From contig LSRX01000421.1 in assembly GCA_001939145.1 (NCBI GenBank), forward strand, positions 440,082 through 504,081: a stretch of 64,000 nucleotides of DNA. Direction: 5' to 3'. Position 1 is the stretch's first letter; each line of letters begins with the position of its first letter. The stretch is from Symbiodinium microadriaticum. Taxonomy: Eukaryota > Sar > Dinophyceae > Suessiales > Symbiodiniaceae. The notes under the pieces are model-generated. The model searched no databases. It saw nothing but the letters and a program-made list of their open reading frames with translations, and was not told the origin of the DNA. The position numbers and the translations under genes are program-made. Below are positions 47,014 to 57,458 of this stretch, piece after piece.

Positions 47014-49464
47014 TGAGAGAGAGATATACAGATATGCATATATATATATATAGATACATATATTATGTATATATATATATATAATACATGCATTTCTTTG
47101 TTTACTTACATATGTATTTATTCATTGATACGTGCGTGCGTGTGTGTGTGTGTGTGCATGCGTGTGCACGCACGCACGCACGCACGCATGCACACACGCA
47201 CACACGCATGCATGCTTGCTTGTTTGTACACGTGTAGATGTACATAGCAATCTTTATATTTCTACCCATGTGTTTGTTCATATCATATTTTATTATAGCA
47301 TACTATATTATGTTATATTACATTTTGTTATGATGTTTTTCGGTTTACTGTAGTATAAATTTAATATCTGATACTATGTCATTGAATTTGATATCGTACT
47401 GTGTTATTTCATACTGAACAGATATATTATATTATATTATATCTTGTCATAAAACAGTATATTATATTTTGCTAGTTCAAACCGTACTATACTATACCAT
47501 ACTAGACTATACTATACTCTACTATACTATACTATACTATAGTGTCTATGTTATGTTATGTTACATTGTATATTGTTGTAATTTATTTTGCTATTTTAGA
47601 TAGCATACATGTATATATGTTGTATGCCCACACGACTGTATATACACAAACATGGTTTCGCATATCATAAATGCATGTATACATGTATAACATGATTGAT
47701 TTTGTGTGTGTGTGTGTGTTTTATTGTTTTTGCTTGTCTATAGCTATCTCATTTATGTAATAATTTATCATGTGCTTATTCAATCTTGTACTTAACTTGT
47801 CATTCCGTCATTTATGTGGAACTAGTCTTCGATTCATGTATGTATTCGTGTACTCAAGTATGTATTTGTCATTTTCGTTTAGTTCTAAAGTTATTCAGCC
47901 AATTATACTGCAGCTGTACTCCTACATACCGCTTGAGCTCTTCAATGAAGCTTCGGTTTTTTTAGCTCCTCTGTGATGCTTTTCATTGCAACTTTTTTGA
48001 CATAACCGATGCTGCATGTTCAGGTTCGTACTGGCTCGGATCTTCCGCAGCTGCCTCGAAGACCTGACGGTTGAAATATGCGGAGACCTTCCCAGACTTC
48101 GAGAGAATGGCGAGCAGCTCGGAGCGGGGTACCTCCTGGTGCATCGCGTACACAATCGATAAGGCCTGCTCACGAGTCGACGTCCGAGTCCCAAGACGGG
48201 GAAGCACAGCACAACACGCTGGCCTTGACGTCCTCGCCGTGTCGCACCATGTCGGTGCTCAGGATGACTTCCACCTGCGTGCCAGTTGGGCGGGTGCAAC
48301 CAAACCGGAGAATCTGGAGCAGTCCAATCTGAGGACTCTGCAATGCCTGACCTGGCAAGCTTGTAATCGGCCTTGTCCAGGACCTCTACTAGAGCTGGCG
48401 AGCAACAAGCTTGTACGCTTCAAGACTCCAGGGCAACCTCCAGCACGTTCGTCCTGGCTTCACTAAGAACCTTGGAGATGCGAAAAAAACACAAAGCGCG
48501 ACCGAAGGCCTGCCTCGCCTCGAACAAAAGCTTGCAGTGCATGTTCTCAAGGACAGACTTGTCGTTGTACCTGCAGACAGTTGAACCAGCTCATGCTGTT
48601 TCGACCGTTAGCAAGACAGCCTCAATGCCAGTGCATGAGACGTCTCGACCTGAGCCACGTGCAGCCTTCCGCAAATAAATGCCATCCACCATGCCGTTGT
48701 GAATATGCAACTCTCAGCAGTGAAGTGCTGAGAGTTCAACGAGAAACACGTTGTTGACACCCAGGTGACCAACGTCGTGCCCCAGCGCTGCTATCAAGAA
48801 CCAGAATACAGTCACCTACCGGGAGGTTCTTCGCAAAAGCCTTCACAAGCACTTTGGTGCTGTGTGCTTTGGTGTGCTGCATGCGGCGCCTCCGACAGGA
48901 GCGTGTAGGACTTGATGCTGTGTAGATACAGCCGTGCTTCGGAAAGCACGTCCAGCCTCCGTATGTAGCATCAACGTCAGAAAGAAGCCGCTAAAAAAAT
49001 ATCAGTGAAACTGCGGAGCATCCTCCCGGGGCGGCGGCCCATGCGAGAAGTTGTGGAATGGGTTCTTCAGGTATCTGCCTCGTTTTTGGTCATCGTTCCC
49101 TCAAGAAAAGAGCTCGCTTCTCAGCTCAAAGCTCTGTATGGCGGCAATGAAGCTCATCAGCTTCTCCGACAAGGCCTGCTTCCTGCAACGAATACGCAAA
49201 TGCGGCGGCAGCAGATCCCCACTTCAGCCCACCGAAACCATGTCCTCACCCATCGTCGGCAACTGCGCGTGTTGGCCATCAGATGAAAAGCTAATTTGAG
49301 CTGCTGCTCTTGGGATACCTGGTCCACCAGTGCTGATTTCGCCGACCAACATGTCACTTCAACCCTAGAACCTCGCGAGCCTCGAACACATTCAACACTC
49401 TGTTGTCCAACATTTGCATCATGTCCTCGTCGATTCCAGCCCTTAGGCCAAACAGAGCCCATAC
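45532..49464 (-). CDS. Class I 3',5'-cyclic-nucleotide phosphodiesterase catalytic domain
   Basis: Hydrolyses cAMP and/or cGMP; specificity cannot be read. Sixteen exons join in frame (292 codons plus stop): 49464-49381, 49318-49277, 49175-49118, 49078-49039, 48956-48890, 48815-48741, 48649-48621, 48570-48519, 48470-48438, 48383-48357, 48274-48224, 48165-48098, 46012-45967, 45919-45854, 45756-45694 and 45609-45532. Family motifs in order: NPFHNFSH, LIAALGHDVGHLGVNN (metal-binding HD motif), LRYNDKSVLENMH, VILSTDMVRH, LHTADISNPMKPW (metal-binding Asp), EEFFAQGDKEK, LGIPVQMLNDRD and GFIEFVIAPL. Donors are 12 GC and 3 GT; every acceptor is AG|G. Several introns are only 39-62 bp, but one (46013-48097) is 2.1 kb and holds an AT-rich microsatellite island. 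The stop at 45532 may be read only if a further donor is not used; a candidate last exon lies near 45.35 kb. Upstream membrane-spanning frames probably belong to the same protein. Confidence 0.9.
45815..45838. repeat. (CA)n microsatellite inside a 97-bp PDE intron
   Basis: About 12 CA units lie in the intron between the QGDKEK and ELGIPV exons (45757-45853). Confidence 0.85.
46560..47100. repeat. Compound microsatellite: (ATAC)n, (ATCC)n, (ATGC)n, (GT)n, (TA)n
   Basis: Near 46593-46620 ATAC units change to ATCC (46621-46650) and then ATGC (46651-46712), followed by ATAC/GTAC variants, a (GT)n run at 46827-46849, several (TA)n runs (46889-46990, 47040-47090) and a (GA)n run near 46997-47025. 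ATGC and TA runs are self-complementary and could form cruciforms. Translations such as MHACMHAC and YIYIYIY are artefacts of the repeat. Confidence 0.95.
47100..47975. repeat. AT-rich low-complexity island with degenerate TATAC/TTATA units
   Basis: After another GTGC/CACG dinucleotide block (47130-47215) the sequence becomes strikingly AT-rich. It has runs such as ttatattatattat (47424-47445) and actatactatactata (47460-47545), and a (GT)n at 47705-47720. No coding potential is seen. It lies in the 2.1-kb PDE intron (46013-48097) and contrasts with the GC-rich flanks. Confidence 0.85.
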
Positions 49465-52400
49465 CTCGTTAGCAAGGCAGGGCCAGCGTCAGCAACTGAG
49501 TCAGCCGCGAGGTATCTTCGATCTGATCCGCAGTCTCCAAGCGCCTGTGAATAATGTCTGACTCCTACAGCTTCACGCAACCCCCACAAATTCTGCAGGG
49601 CTCCGACATGATGGGTGCTGCGACATGTTCACCTCCACGGCCTTGGCACGAAGGTCAGAAGTTCTGCCAGCGTCGGTCTTTCGGAAGAAACTGGTATCTT
49701 TCGCATTCTCAGGCGACAGCTTTCTGCTCCGTAATCAACCAGGAACACGAACTCTTCCTGCAGCTATCAGTTTTCTTGTTCGTCACATTTTGAATGTGCT
49801 CAACTCTTTACTCTTCACAGAAGCAGTCACGGGTTTTGCTGGCGGCCTGGTTGGATGCCCGCCTCCGGGTCGGAATAACCACCTCGCAGATGTTGACGAT
49901 CTTTTTCAGGACCTTTGTCGACATGACTCCTCCAAACAAACTCGATTTAACTCAACGAAGGCCTTCTCTAGCAGGTCCAGCTCACCTTCCTGCGCCAGCA
50001 TCATGAAGAGTGGTGAAATCAGTTAGGCTCCACCCGCAAACTCAAATCCTCAGCATCTGCTTCGGTCGTTGTCGGGAAACGTGCCGGCATCTCCTCATTC
50101 AGTGAAAAAAGAGCCATCGCAATCCCTCCTTCCCGTGTGGTTACTTTCCTTGCTGTCGGTATCAGTCTTGTCTCGGATCTGGAAGGACATCTTCATGATT
50201 TCGGCCTCAATTTCGCACAGCATAACGATCGAGAAGACGTTGTGCATAGATACAGCAAAGCAATGAAGACCTCTGACTTGGAAGGCCACGCAGTGCTCTC
50301 GAAGGACGCTGACCACACGCTGCAGCCTGGAAGCCGATAACAGCCGGGTTCGGACAAACGCTCACTGGCCGCAGGGTCTTTCGAGGTCTCGGCGGTTTGA
50401 GGACTACGGAGTTGACACTGGAGCTCATCATGAGACCTGACGGGAACATGCCCCTGGCAGAGGTAGATCGGTAGTCGGCAGATCTTCCAAGCGCCCAGCA
50501 GCCGAGGAACATCACCAGAAGAACGACAAGCATACAGCACAGGTTGGAGAGCGCCTCGTACCTGCAGGCAGCTCTCTTTGTTAGACAGGGATTGTGGGTT
50601 TCTAGGGATTGTGCCGAGCTTGAGCTCTCCGGATGCTCCGGCCCTCCGGCCTTCTCACTTCACCGAGGGAGAAGAGAAGCAGGACGTATGCGGCCTCTAC
50701 CTGGCAGAGCCGGCTGATGATGGCACTGATGGCACTAGGTGTGCAGGAAGCTAGGGCCGCCTCAAACACGGAGGACTGACGCCTGCTCGGAATCAAGCTG
50801 AAAAAGTCTATGGACTCTGTACTCTGTGAGCAACAAGCGGCGCTGGCTCAACGAAGGTGCTCTGGAAGACCAGGCCAGTCATCGAGCCTGCGATCTGCAC
50901 TCTGCACTTGAACCGAGTCCAATCATTCCGACACGGACCTGAACAGTCGAATTCAGCGGAAGTGGTGGCTTTGACACACATCCCGAAAGGACCTAGGTTC
51001 CCGCCATTCCGGCTCCACTCTGTGGAATTAATTGAGGTCGCCACCGTACGGCAGATTCACGTAGAAGCTGGTAAACTGCTCCAACTGTGCGTTGATCCTG
51101 GAGACAAGTCATGAGTGCCGAAAGGTGAGACAATTGGCATGCTGCCGGCGCTTGGCGATCCTGCTCATCTCATCAGTGCTTGGGCTCGCAAGATACGATC
51201 CAACCTACCGGAACAGATGCAAGACCGACCCCCTTCTTGAATCCCGTGCTCTGCGGCCGTGGCATCACCGGATAAGAGAATTGCCCAGGTACTCATTGAA
51301 TCCTCTGCCTGGAATCGTGCCAAAGTAACAAGTAACTGGAAGCCGGATGCATCACCCGTCGGACAGACGAAGCTCCACCGACAAACTCAGTGGCCTCTGG
51401 ATACATGAACGTGCTGGCAAGCGGAATAAGAATGACCTCAAACAGAGGCAGAACAGCAAACTTTGGTGGAACGCAGTGCTGCAAAAGTGCATGTGCAATC
51501 TGGCTCCCAGGGAGGCCGCTGTTCCATGGCCGTTCAGGCGGGAGATGCTTAAACTGAGGGGTGAATTCGGGTCCCGGGCGATGCAAACCGACAGAAAGGC
51601 CACCTTCGCCGGAGCTACAAGAATGACTTAAGCGGATGGATGCAAGCATGCGCACGGCCGACCCTGGTGGCGAGCATCACCGTCAGCTTGTTGGAGACCG
51701 CGTTGGCAACCTGAATGGAGGTTTGGGAAGACAGCGAGTCTCTGGAGCCCAGCAGGCTCCACTGACCTTTTCTTTGCGTTGGTCTCGCCTGTTGAGCACT
51801 TTGATCTTTGTTCTGCAAGAAAGGCAGGAAGCGGAGCAGCTTCAACAGCCGCGACCTGAAGTTGGTGAGTCAAGTGCTAGACCAGCCAAGTCTGACTCGC
51901 ACTGCAGTTTTGTGGCCACTCCACCATCACAGATGACACGGGGACTGTACAGGCTACTGATACTGCATCCACAATCCCTCTCTTCCCTGACTGCTGTCAC
52001 CCTCAAAACCGTCACCGTCACCTTTGGGAGGTCGCAGCCACCTCCACCTGAAGCCTGAAACTCCAGGTGCGGAGCATTCGACCGGCACGTGCCGCTTGCT
52101 TCGCTGCCCGCGAGGCACGAGCAAAGACGGCCTCGGCGCCAATGCAGGTTATGGCCCGGGGGCCCGCTTGCGCTGCACCCATGATCCGGAAGCTGGTGCG
52201 CAAACGTTATCGCTTCCAACAGAATGCTCTCCGGACCTGTCCATCAAGGCGAACACCTCTGGGCTTCTCTCTGTCCAGTCGCCAGGCGCCTCTCTCTCTG
52301 CGTGACATCCCTGCCCAGAAAGACCGAGATGTCAAAGACGATCGAGGCAGTGCCTGCGGAGAGCTCTGCCCACAAGCGCGAGCCGCGAGTCGGAATGAGT

Positions 52401-52912
52401 CGGACCTATGATGTCCATCCAGAAGAAGAAGCTGCCGAGGTACGACCTCTGACAGTGTTCTATTCGCGTCTCTTGAGAGCCGCCCGTTAGCTCCCCACTC
52501 GATTGTGAGCGTATTCGCTAACAATTCGGCCAGGAAGAAAAAGAAGCAGACCTCAGGCAGAATGCAGCAAACTGCAGACTGAGCATTTCTGGCTGGGCAA
52601 GAAAATCAACACTTGGAGCCAGGCCATCAGCACGATGTCCAGTGACGTATTCTCAGGAGCCTGCTTCAGTGCTACAAACGAAATGCACACGTGGAGAAAG
52701 TGACTCTTGCACGCTTGTGACACGAGTCTGTAGCCCGATGGATGAAAGTGACGACGTAAACATGTATCCAAAACAAAGAGACGGCCACTCACGACCTGCA
52801 AGCTTGCAAGCTCGGACATTGCATACAGCTTTCATTTTCATGAGATTTCCTGAGCCACGCCGTAGATGTCGGTAAGGAACAGCGCGCAAAGCACCACCAG
52901 CCTGGCAAAAGC
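49465..52912 (-). CDS. Probable N-terminal multi-span membrane region of the phosphodiesterase gene, exons unresolved
   Basis: Minus-strand frames upstream of the catalytic exons contain several hydrophobic segments that look like membrane spans. They are ARLVVLCALFLTDIYGVAQE (about 52912-52850), LDIVLMAWLQVLIFL (about 52645-52595), FAVLPLFEVILIPLAST (about 51465-51410), LCCMLVVLLVMFLGCWALG (about 50545-50485) and FSIVMLCEIEAEIMK (about 50240-50190). There are also charged linkers such as EGELDLLEK (about 49990-49960). Apicomplexan phosphodiesterases carry about six such spans before a C-terminal catalytic domain, so one gene with that architecture is likely. I have not joined these exons, and they could belong to a separate gene just upstream. 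Confidence 0.45.
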
Positions 52913-53139
52913 AGAGGTTTCAAGCCCCAGCGCCTCAGAATGCCCAGCCCCGGTACACACCACGGGCGGCTGACATGGAAGCCACGTCCCACGCTCGTGA
53001 TGTGATAACTCTGCGGATGCAGTTGATGAACCTCGAATCGTACCTGCAGAGCGCGGCTCGCAGGCGGCAAAGACGGCCTGCGGGAAGGGCTGGCCGCACC
53101 GATCTCCGAGCTTCCGCGCCACGAAGCCACGCACTGGCG

Positions 53140-53202
53140 NNNNNNNNNNNNNNNNNNNNNNNNNNNNNNNNNNNNNNNNNNNNNNNNNNNNNNNNNNNNN
53201 NN
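53140..53202. other. Assembly gap (63 N)
   Basis: A run of N interrupts the sequence. Any frame spanning it is unreliable. Confidence 1.
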
Positions 53203-54746
53203 CGGGCGGGCTTGGGTGCGGCTGTGCCGCGTCGAGGCTCTCCGAGGCTGCGGCGCGACGGAGATCGAGTTCCTCTTTCTTGGCACGGCCTGTCGGACAA
53301 GACTCCGACTCCGAGCGCTTACCCAAGCAGGCTTCGCGTGGCTTCGCATGGCTTCGCACGCCTGCACGATGGATGCTCGCGGCTTCGGTACCCACTCGAC
53401 AGAAACCTGGTCTTCCTCACGGCGGCAGTGCCCAAAACATCCAAGAGACTCGTCTTTCCGAGGCTCCTCTGGAGCTGGTGCCGGAACCTCGACATGCCCC
53501 CAAAAAGGGCCCGCACAGCTGCGAGAGGAGTACAGCCGAGCCCCGCCCGAGCCTCGTCTTCCGGCTCCTGCTCAAAAATTGGGCGGACCTGTTGCACCTC
53601 AGGAAGAGCCGGGCACCTTCTGGCCACACTGCACCTGCTACCCACCTCCACAAGGGCTCTTCGTGGCTGTGACGCATCACCGGATGCCTACAGCCGCTTG
53701 CGTGAAGATCTCAGCACTCCGAACTCGCGCAGGCTCGGGCCTGGCTTGGGCTTTCCCCCAGCGCCGTCTGTTCAAGGGGCCTCCCACAAGAAGACAAGTC
53801 TTCTCTCGCGACGCGCAAAGCGCGCAAAGCTGCAACGGCCTGGCATCCTCCAAGGCCAGACCTGGAGCAAAATCGAGTCGTCTTTTTCGGGGATGCCAAG
53901 GCGGCGACGGGGGCCTTGGTCTGACTTGAAGTCTTCGGCCAGCGGCTCTTCCGGAACACGATCCAGCCTGTGCTTAGGCTTCTCTCGACTCTGCACAAAG
54001 GAAGCCATACCCCCCTCTAGGAATGGCCCGGTCGGCCTGGCAGTCTGCTGACCTGGCGCGGACTGAGCAGATAGCTGTGCACACGCGTGCAAGAGGCGCG
54101 GAGATGGCCTTCGCAGCAGGTGAAGCAAGCCCTCGGCGCAAAGCTAAATCGACCAAGCAAGCTTTGTAGACATCCGAGGCATGGGCGGGCCCTTGGTTTG
54201 GCCCGAAGACATGTGCCCGACATGGATGTCTCCTGCAAGTGAGCTCGATCTCAGCCAGACACACATAATGACAACGAACCAGCATGAGTCCCACTGAAAA
54301 GCGGTCCAGCATCTGTCATCAACTGCCAGGCGTGGTGCCAATTCTAATCTGTCTGCATAACGCCTTGCAGATGGTGACATTCGTCAACCCTGCAAAACAA
54401 CTGGAATTCCTGCCCGCCTCCGTCACCCTCAGTACGGAGCATGAGCGGAAGGACACAGCAAGGTCATGGTTTCTGTTGTTTAGAGCAACTGATCTTTACG
54501 CCTTACGCGATTCGGCCCAAGTTGTGCTGGGTCACTGTTAACTCCTTGCTATCCAGGGGGGTTTACCTTCAAAAGATAGGGCCAGCCACGTGCACTCAGT
54601 TACATCATGTTCTTGATGGTTGTGCCCGCACTGCACTGATTAGATAAAACTATGAGCAGAAGCACGATCGCATGTAGTCTGGAAGCGGACGTTGCGCCAC
54701 TCACGGAGCCAGAAAGTCGCAGGTCCACAGTGCGGCATGCCAGGCA
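53203..54746. other. No recognised gene
   Basis: Arg/Pro-rich frames occur on both strands but no family is recognised. The stretch ends at the left copy of the retrotransposon target-site duplication. Confidence 0.35.
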
Positions 54747-54760
54747 CAAGCATCGTCGAT
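54747..54760. repeat. Target-site duplication, 3'-side copy
   Basis: The 14-mer caagcatcgtcgat here is repeated exactly at 63095-63108. It abuts the short A-tail of the retrotransposon (plus-strand tttttt at 54761-54766). Confidence 0.92.
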
Positions 54761-54866
54761 TTTTTTGTTCCAGGGTGCTTGCGTCCATGAGCCGGCCGGG
54801 GCCGGGCTCATGCCGGTCGGGTCTGCCAGTCAGCCCCGCGGAGGAGCTGCACAACCAAGCGCAGAG

Positions 54867-57458
54867 CTACTGGGATGCTGTACAAAGTAAAGCCTCCAAA
54901 GTGGAGGACGCCTTGGCGGAGAGGTAGACCGAAGCCATCTCCTGTCGTGCCGCGAGCTGTAGCTGCTGGTGCCAAGAGACTCGGTCCGCGTGTTGAGAGC
55001 GCTGTCGGCGAAGACGGTTCGCACTGTCGTCCGCGGCTTGATTCAGCGATCTGCAAGCGGCCGCCTGAAGGGGGGACTGAGGAGTCCAGCCCGGCTTCTT
55101 CCCATGACTTGGCACCCACACCAGCTGCCATGCAATACCACGTTGTCGAGTCTTGTCGCCAGCCCGCTTCGCTTTGGCCGCGAGAGAGCTGTACTTGCAG
55201 GTACCAGGGCAGCAAACTGCCTTCATGGCTGACTCGCAGTCAACCAAGATAGTCACGTGCCGAGGCGGGTAAGCCGTGAGCTCCAACGCCTCGAGAACAC
55301 CCAGGATGCCCAACAGCTCCATACGGAATGGAGTTTGGTCCTCGCTAGAGTCGGCGCCAGAGAAGTCCAGACGAGGGCTGTCGCATGCTACAGCAAAGGC
55401 CCCAATCCCGTTCTCGCTGGAGCCGTCAGTTGCGAGCAGAAGGTCAGAATGGCGACCCTTGGCGGCGAGCTCAAGGAATTGAAGCACTTGAGTTTGCAAC
55501 ACCGGTCCACCTGCCGCAGGGGCAGGTGGGTATTCGGGGATAGGTCTCCCCAGCAGTCGTTCTTCGACTCTGTTGACAGGAAGTGGAAGATCGACTCGGT
55601 CCTCAGCGAAGTGCGGGCAGTTCCAGAGGAGGTGGGCCCTGGAGGGCCACAACTTCGAGCAGAGGCACCGGGCTGGAGTCTGCAAGGAGTATTTGGCACT
55701 ATAGTGCCAGCCGGTGCCACCGCAAGCCAGAGCAGCAAACCTTTCAGCACGGGTGGTGGCCTTTGCATAAACCTGCCGGTGGCCTTGAAAAGCAAACCTA
55801 GTGCAACCCTCGGGACGGGGGAGGTCTAAACCAACCGCTAGGGAGGGGTCGTGGCGGTGATGCTTTCGTCGAACGCGGCCGCAGTTGTGAGTGGCTTCTG
55901 CCACGTGGGCTTCGGTGAGCCACTGCTTTAGGACGGCGGGAGAGTCTTCGCCAAACCGGAACGTGCGGCAGCGGCCAGCGTCGTCAATGCGCTCGAGGGC
56001 CCGGCCATGTGGATCAAGTCTCCACCTGAGCCTTTGCAGGGTAGCGCTTGCCCCAGGGAGGCTAGAGGTACGAAGGAAGGCCAGCTCTTGCAGGGAGAGG
56101 TGCTCGTGCCAATCGGGCTGTTGCACAAGGGCCCGGGACATGGCCGAAAGGGCACTCCAGTCGGCGACCCAACCAACGTCCAAAGTCCAACCAAGGACCT
56201 GGCCGACAAGAACACGAGGAGCCTCGTGAGTCACGGAGGCGCGTAACACAGCTGCGACGCTTTGTCGGACGGCCTCCAAAGTGTCGGGGGGTGGCATGGC
56301 GACCCCGGCAGCCCAAAACAAGGCGGGAAAGACGAGGGATCGGATCACCTGTCTGCGGACCTCAAAGGGGAAGGCCGGGTTAGCCGTATGCCGGAGGCGA
56401 ACTTGGAGCTTATGCAGGCTCAGCTTGAGTGGGACGGCCTCGCCCGAGTCCAGGCACAGGTCAATGCCAAGAAACTGGAGGTTGGGGCCAATTTGGTAGC
56501 CACGAGCAGCAGCCTCGGAGCGCCAGGGACAACAAGGTTGAGTGGTGACCAAGTGGCACTTACGACAGCAGCAGGTGAGCCCAGCAGCAGAGTCAAAAGA
56601 GTCGCTGCGCTCAAGCGCCTGTTTCGCCGCCTCATCAGACTGATTCGGGCCGGTGAACCACAGGATCCGGTCGTCGACGTAAATGCCGGCCTCAACGCCA
56701 GGTTTAGCCACGTGCTGGGTCCAGAGGAACCCGATCGTCAAGCTGAGAAACGGGGAGAGCGGGCAGCCCTGCAGCAAACCATGGTGTGAGCGGTGCCACC
56801 TTTCGGACGTGAACGAGTCGACCTTGAACAAGCGAAGCTGCCTGCTGTAGAACGCCTCAAGCAAAGGAGCCAATGCCGGAGGGGCCCCTAAGTGAGCAAG
56901 GGCAAGCTTCAGAACAGGCACCGACAACGAGTCAAAGAAGGCGCTGAGGTCCTGTTGGAGGTAGGAGCGGACACCTGACTTCCAGGCACATAGCAGCCGC
57001 CTGTGCGTGTCGATAGGCGAACGGCCCGGTGCAGACCCGGTGGCTCTGTGGTCACACCAATGGCAAATCCAACCCTTAAGGCGTCTGGCGATGACCCTAG
57101 CCCCGGCCCGCCAAACCATGGGGAGCAAGGCGATGGGGCGAGAAGCGCTGTGGCCTTTCTGTAAGAGGACGATGATCGAGCGTTGCCAGAGGCTCGGGAC
57201 CGTGGCAGTTCGAATCACCTGAGCCCAAAGAGCGGCGAGGGAAGTCCAGAAAGAGTCTGGGAGTCTCAAGAGAAGGTCCCCGGTCCAGCCGTCTGGGCCA
57301 GGTGCGCGTTTTTGCATCTGCTTTGTGGCCTTGCGAAGCTCGGCAGGGCTGGGCTCAAGGTCGAGGTGGCAAGTCTGGTGACCAGGGAGGTCCCGGAGCA
57401 GCTGCGCGAAACGGGCGCAATCAGGGGGTGTGGAGGTGTCTGCCACTTGCGGGTCCAT
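54867..57458 (-). CDS. Reverse transcriptase and RNase H of the retrotransposon
   Basis: An open frame of 863 codons. RT motifs: LQQDLSAFFDSLS (motif A, Asp170), LLQGCPLSPFLS (motif B, 228-239), AGIYVDDRILWF (motif C, YVDD at 260-263) and LQFLGIDL (328-334). A CLCSKLWPSRAHLLWNC segment (598-614) fits the C-x-C-x8-H-x4-C finger found downstream of RT in many LINEs. RNase H follows: LLATDGSSENG (Asp677), FRMELLGIL (Glu714), ILVDCESAMKAV (Asp740), WVPSHGKK and LNQAADDSANRL (Asp810 or Asp811). All catalytic residues are intact. ATG at 57458 is probably not the real start, because the preceding endonuclease frame runs into this region and a frameshift near 57450 separates them. Confidence 0.93.
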   Translation of the reverse strand: MDPQVADTSTPPDCARFAQLLRDLPGHQTCHLDLEPSPAELRKATKQMQKRAPGPDGWTGDLLLRLPDSFWTSLAALWAQVIRTATVPSLWQRSIIVLLQKGHSASRPIALLPMVWRAGARVIARRLKGWICHWCDHRATGSAPGRSPIDTHRRLLCAWKSGVRSYLQQDLSAFFDSLSVPVLKLALAHLGAPPALAPLLEAFYSRQLRLFKVDSFTSERWHRSHHGLLQGCPLSPFLSLTIGFLWTQHVAKPGVEAGIYVDDRILWFTGPNQSDEAAKQALERSDSFDSAAGLTCCCRKCHLVTTQPCCPWRSEAAARGYQIGPNLQFLGIDLCLDSGEAVPLKLSLHKLQVRLRHTANPAFPFEVRRQVIRSLVFPALFWAAGVAMPPPDTLEAVRQSVAAVLRASVTHEAPRVLVGQVLGWTLDVGWVADWSALSAMSRALVQQPDWHEHLSLQELAFLRTSSLPGASATLQRLRWRLDPHGRALERIDDAGRCRTFRFGEDSPAVLKQWLTEAHVAEATHNCGRVRRKHHRHDPSLAVGLDLPRPEGCTRFAFQGHRQVYAKATTRAERFAALACGGTGWHYSAKYSLQTPARCLCSKLWPSRAHLLWNCPHFAEDRVDLPLPVNRVEERLLGRPIPEYPPAPAAGGPVLQTQVLQFLELAAKGRHSDLLLATDGSSENGIGAFAVACDSPRLDFSGADSSEDQTPFRMELLGILGVLEALELTAYPPRHVTILVDCESAMKAVCCPGTCKYSSLAAKAKRAGDKTRQRGIAWQLVWVPSHGKKPGWTPQSPLQAAACRSLNQAADDSANRLRRQRSQHADRVSWHQQLQLAARQEMASVYLSAKASSTLEALLCTASQ

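Noticed and set aside
46431-47016. Open frames encoding MHACMHAC or YIYIYIY proteins on both strands
   Set aside because: They are translations of ATGC, ATAC and TA microsatellites and lie inside a PDE intron.
47240-47975. Insertion of mitochondrial or plastid DNA, because of high AT content
   Set aside because: The stretch is degenerate short repeats without any organelle gene fragment.
47983-48207. Phosphodiesterase truncated at the stop at 47983
   Set aside because: A GT donor at 48097 joins in frame to the LHTADISNP exon at 46012, restoring the family order.
52975-54051. Long plus-strand frame of 358 codons
   Set aside because: It runs through the N gap, is Arg/Pro/Ser low complexity and matches no family.
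55256-56789. Plus-strand open frames of 100-190 codons across the RT region
   Set aside because: They are antisense shadows of the RT/RNase H frame, whose catalytic motifs are intact.
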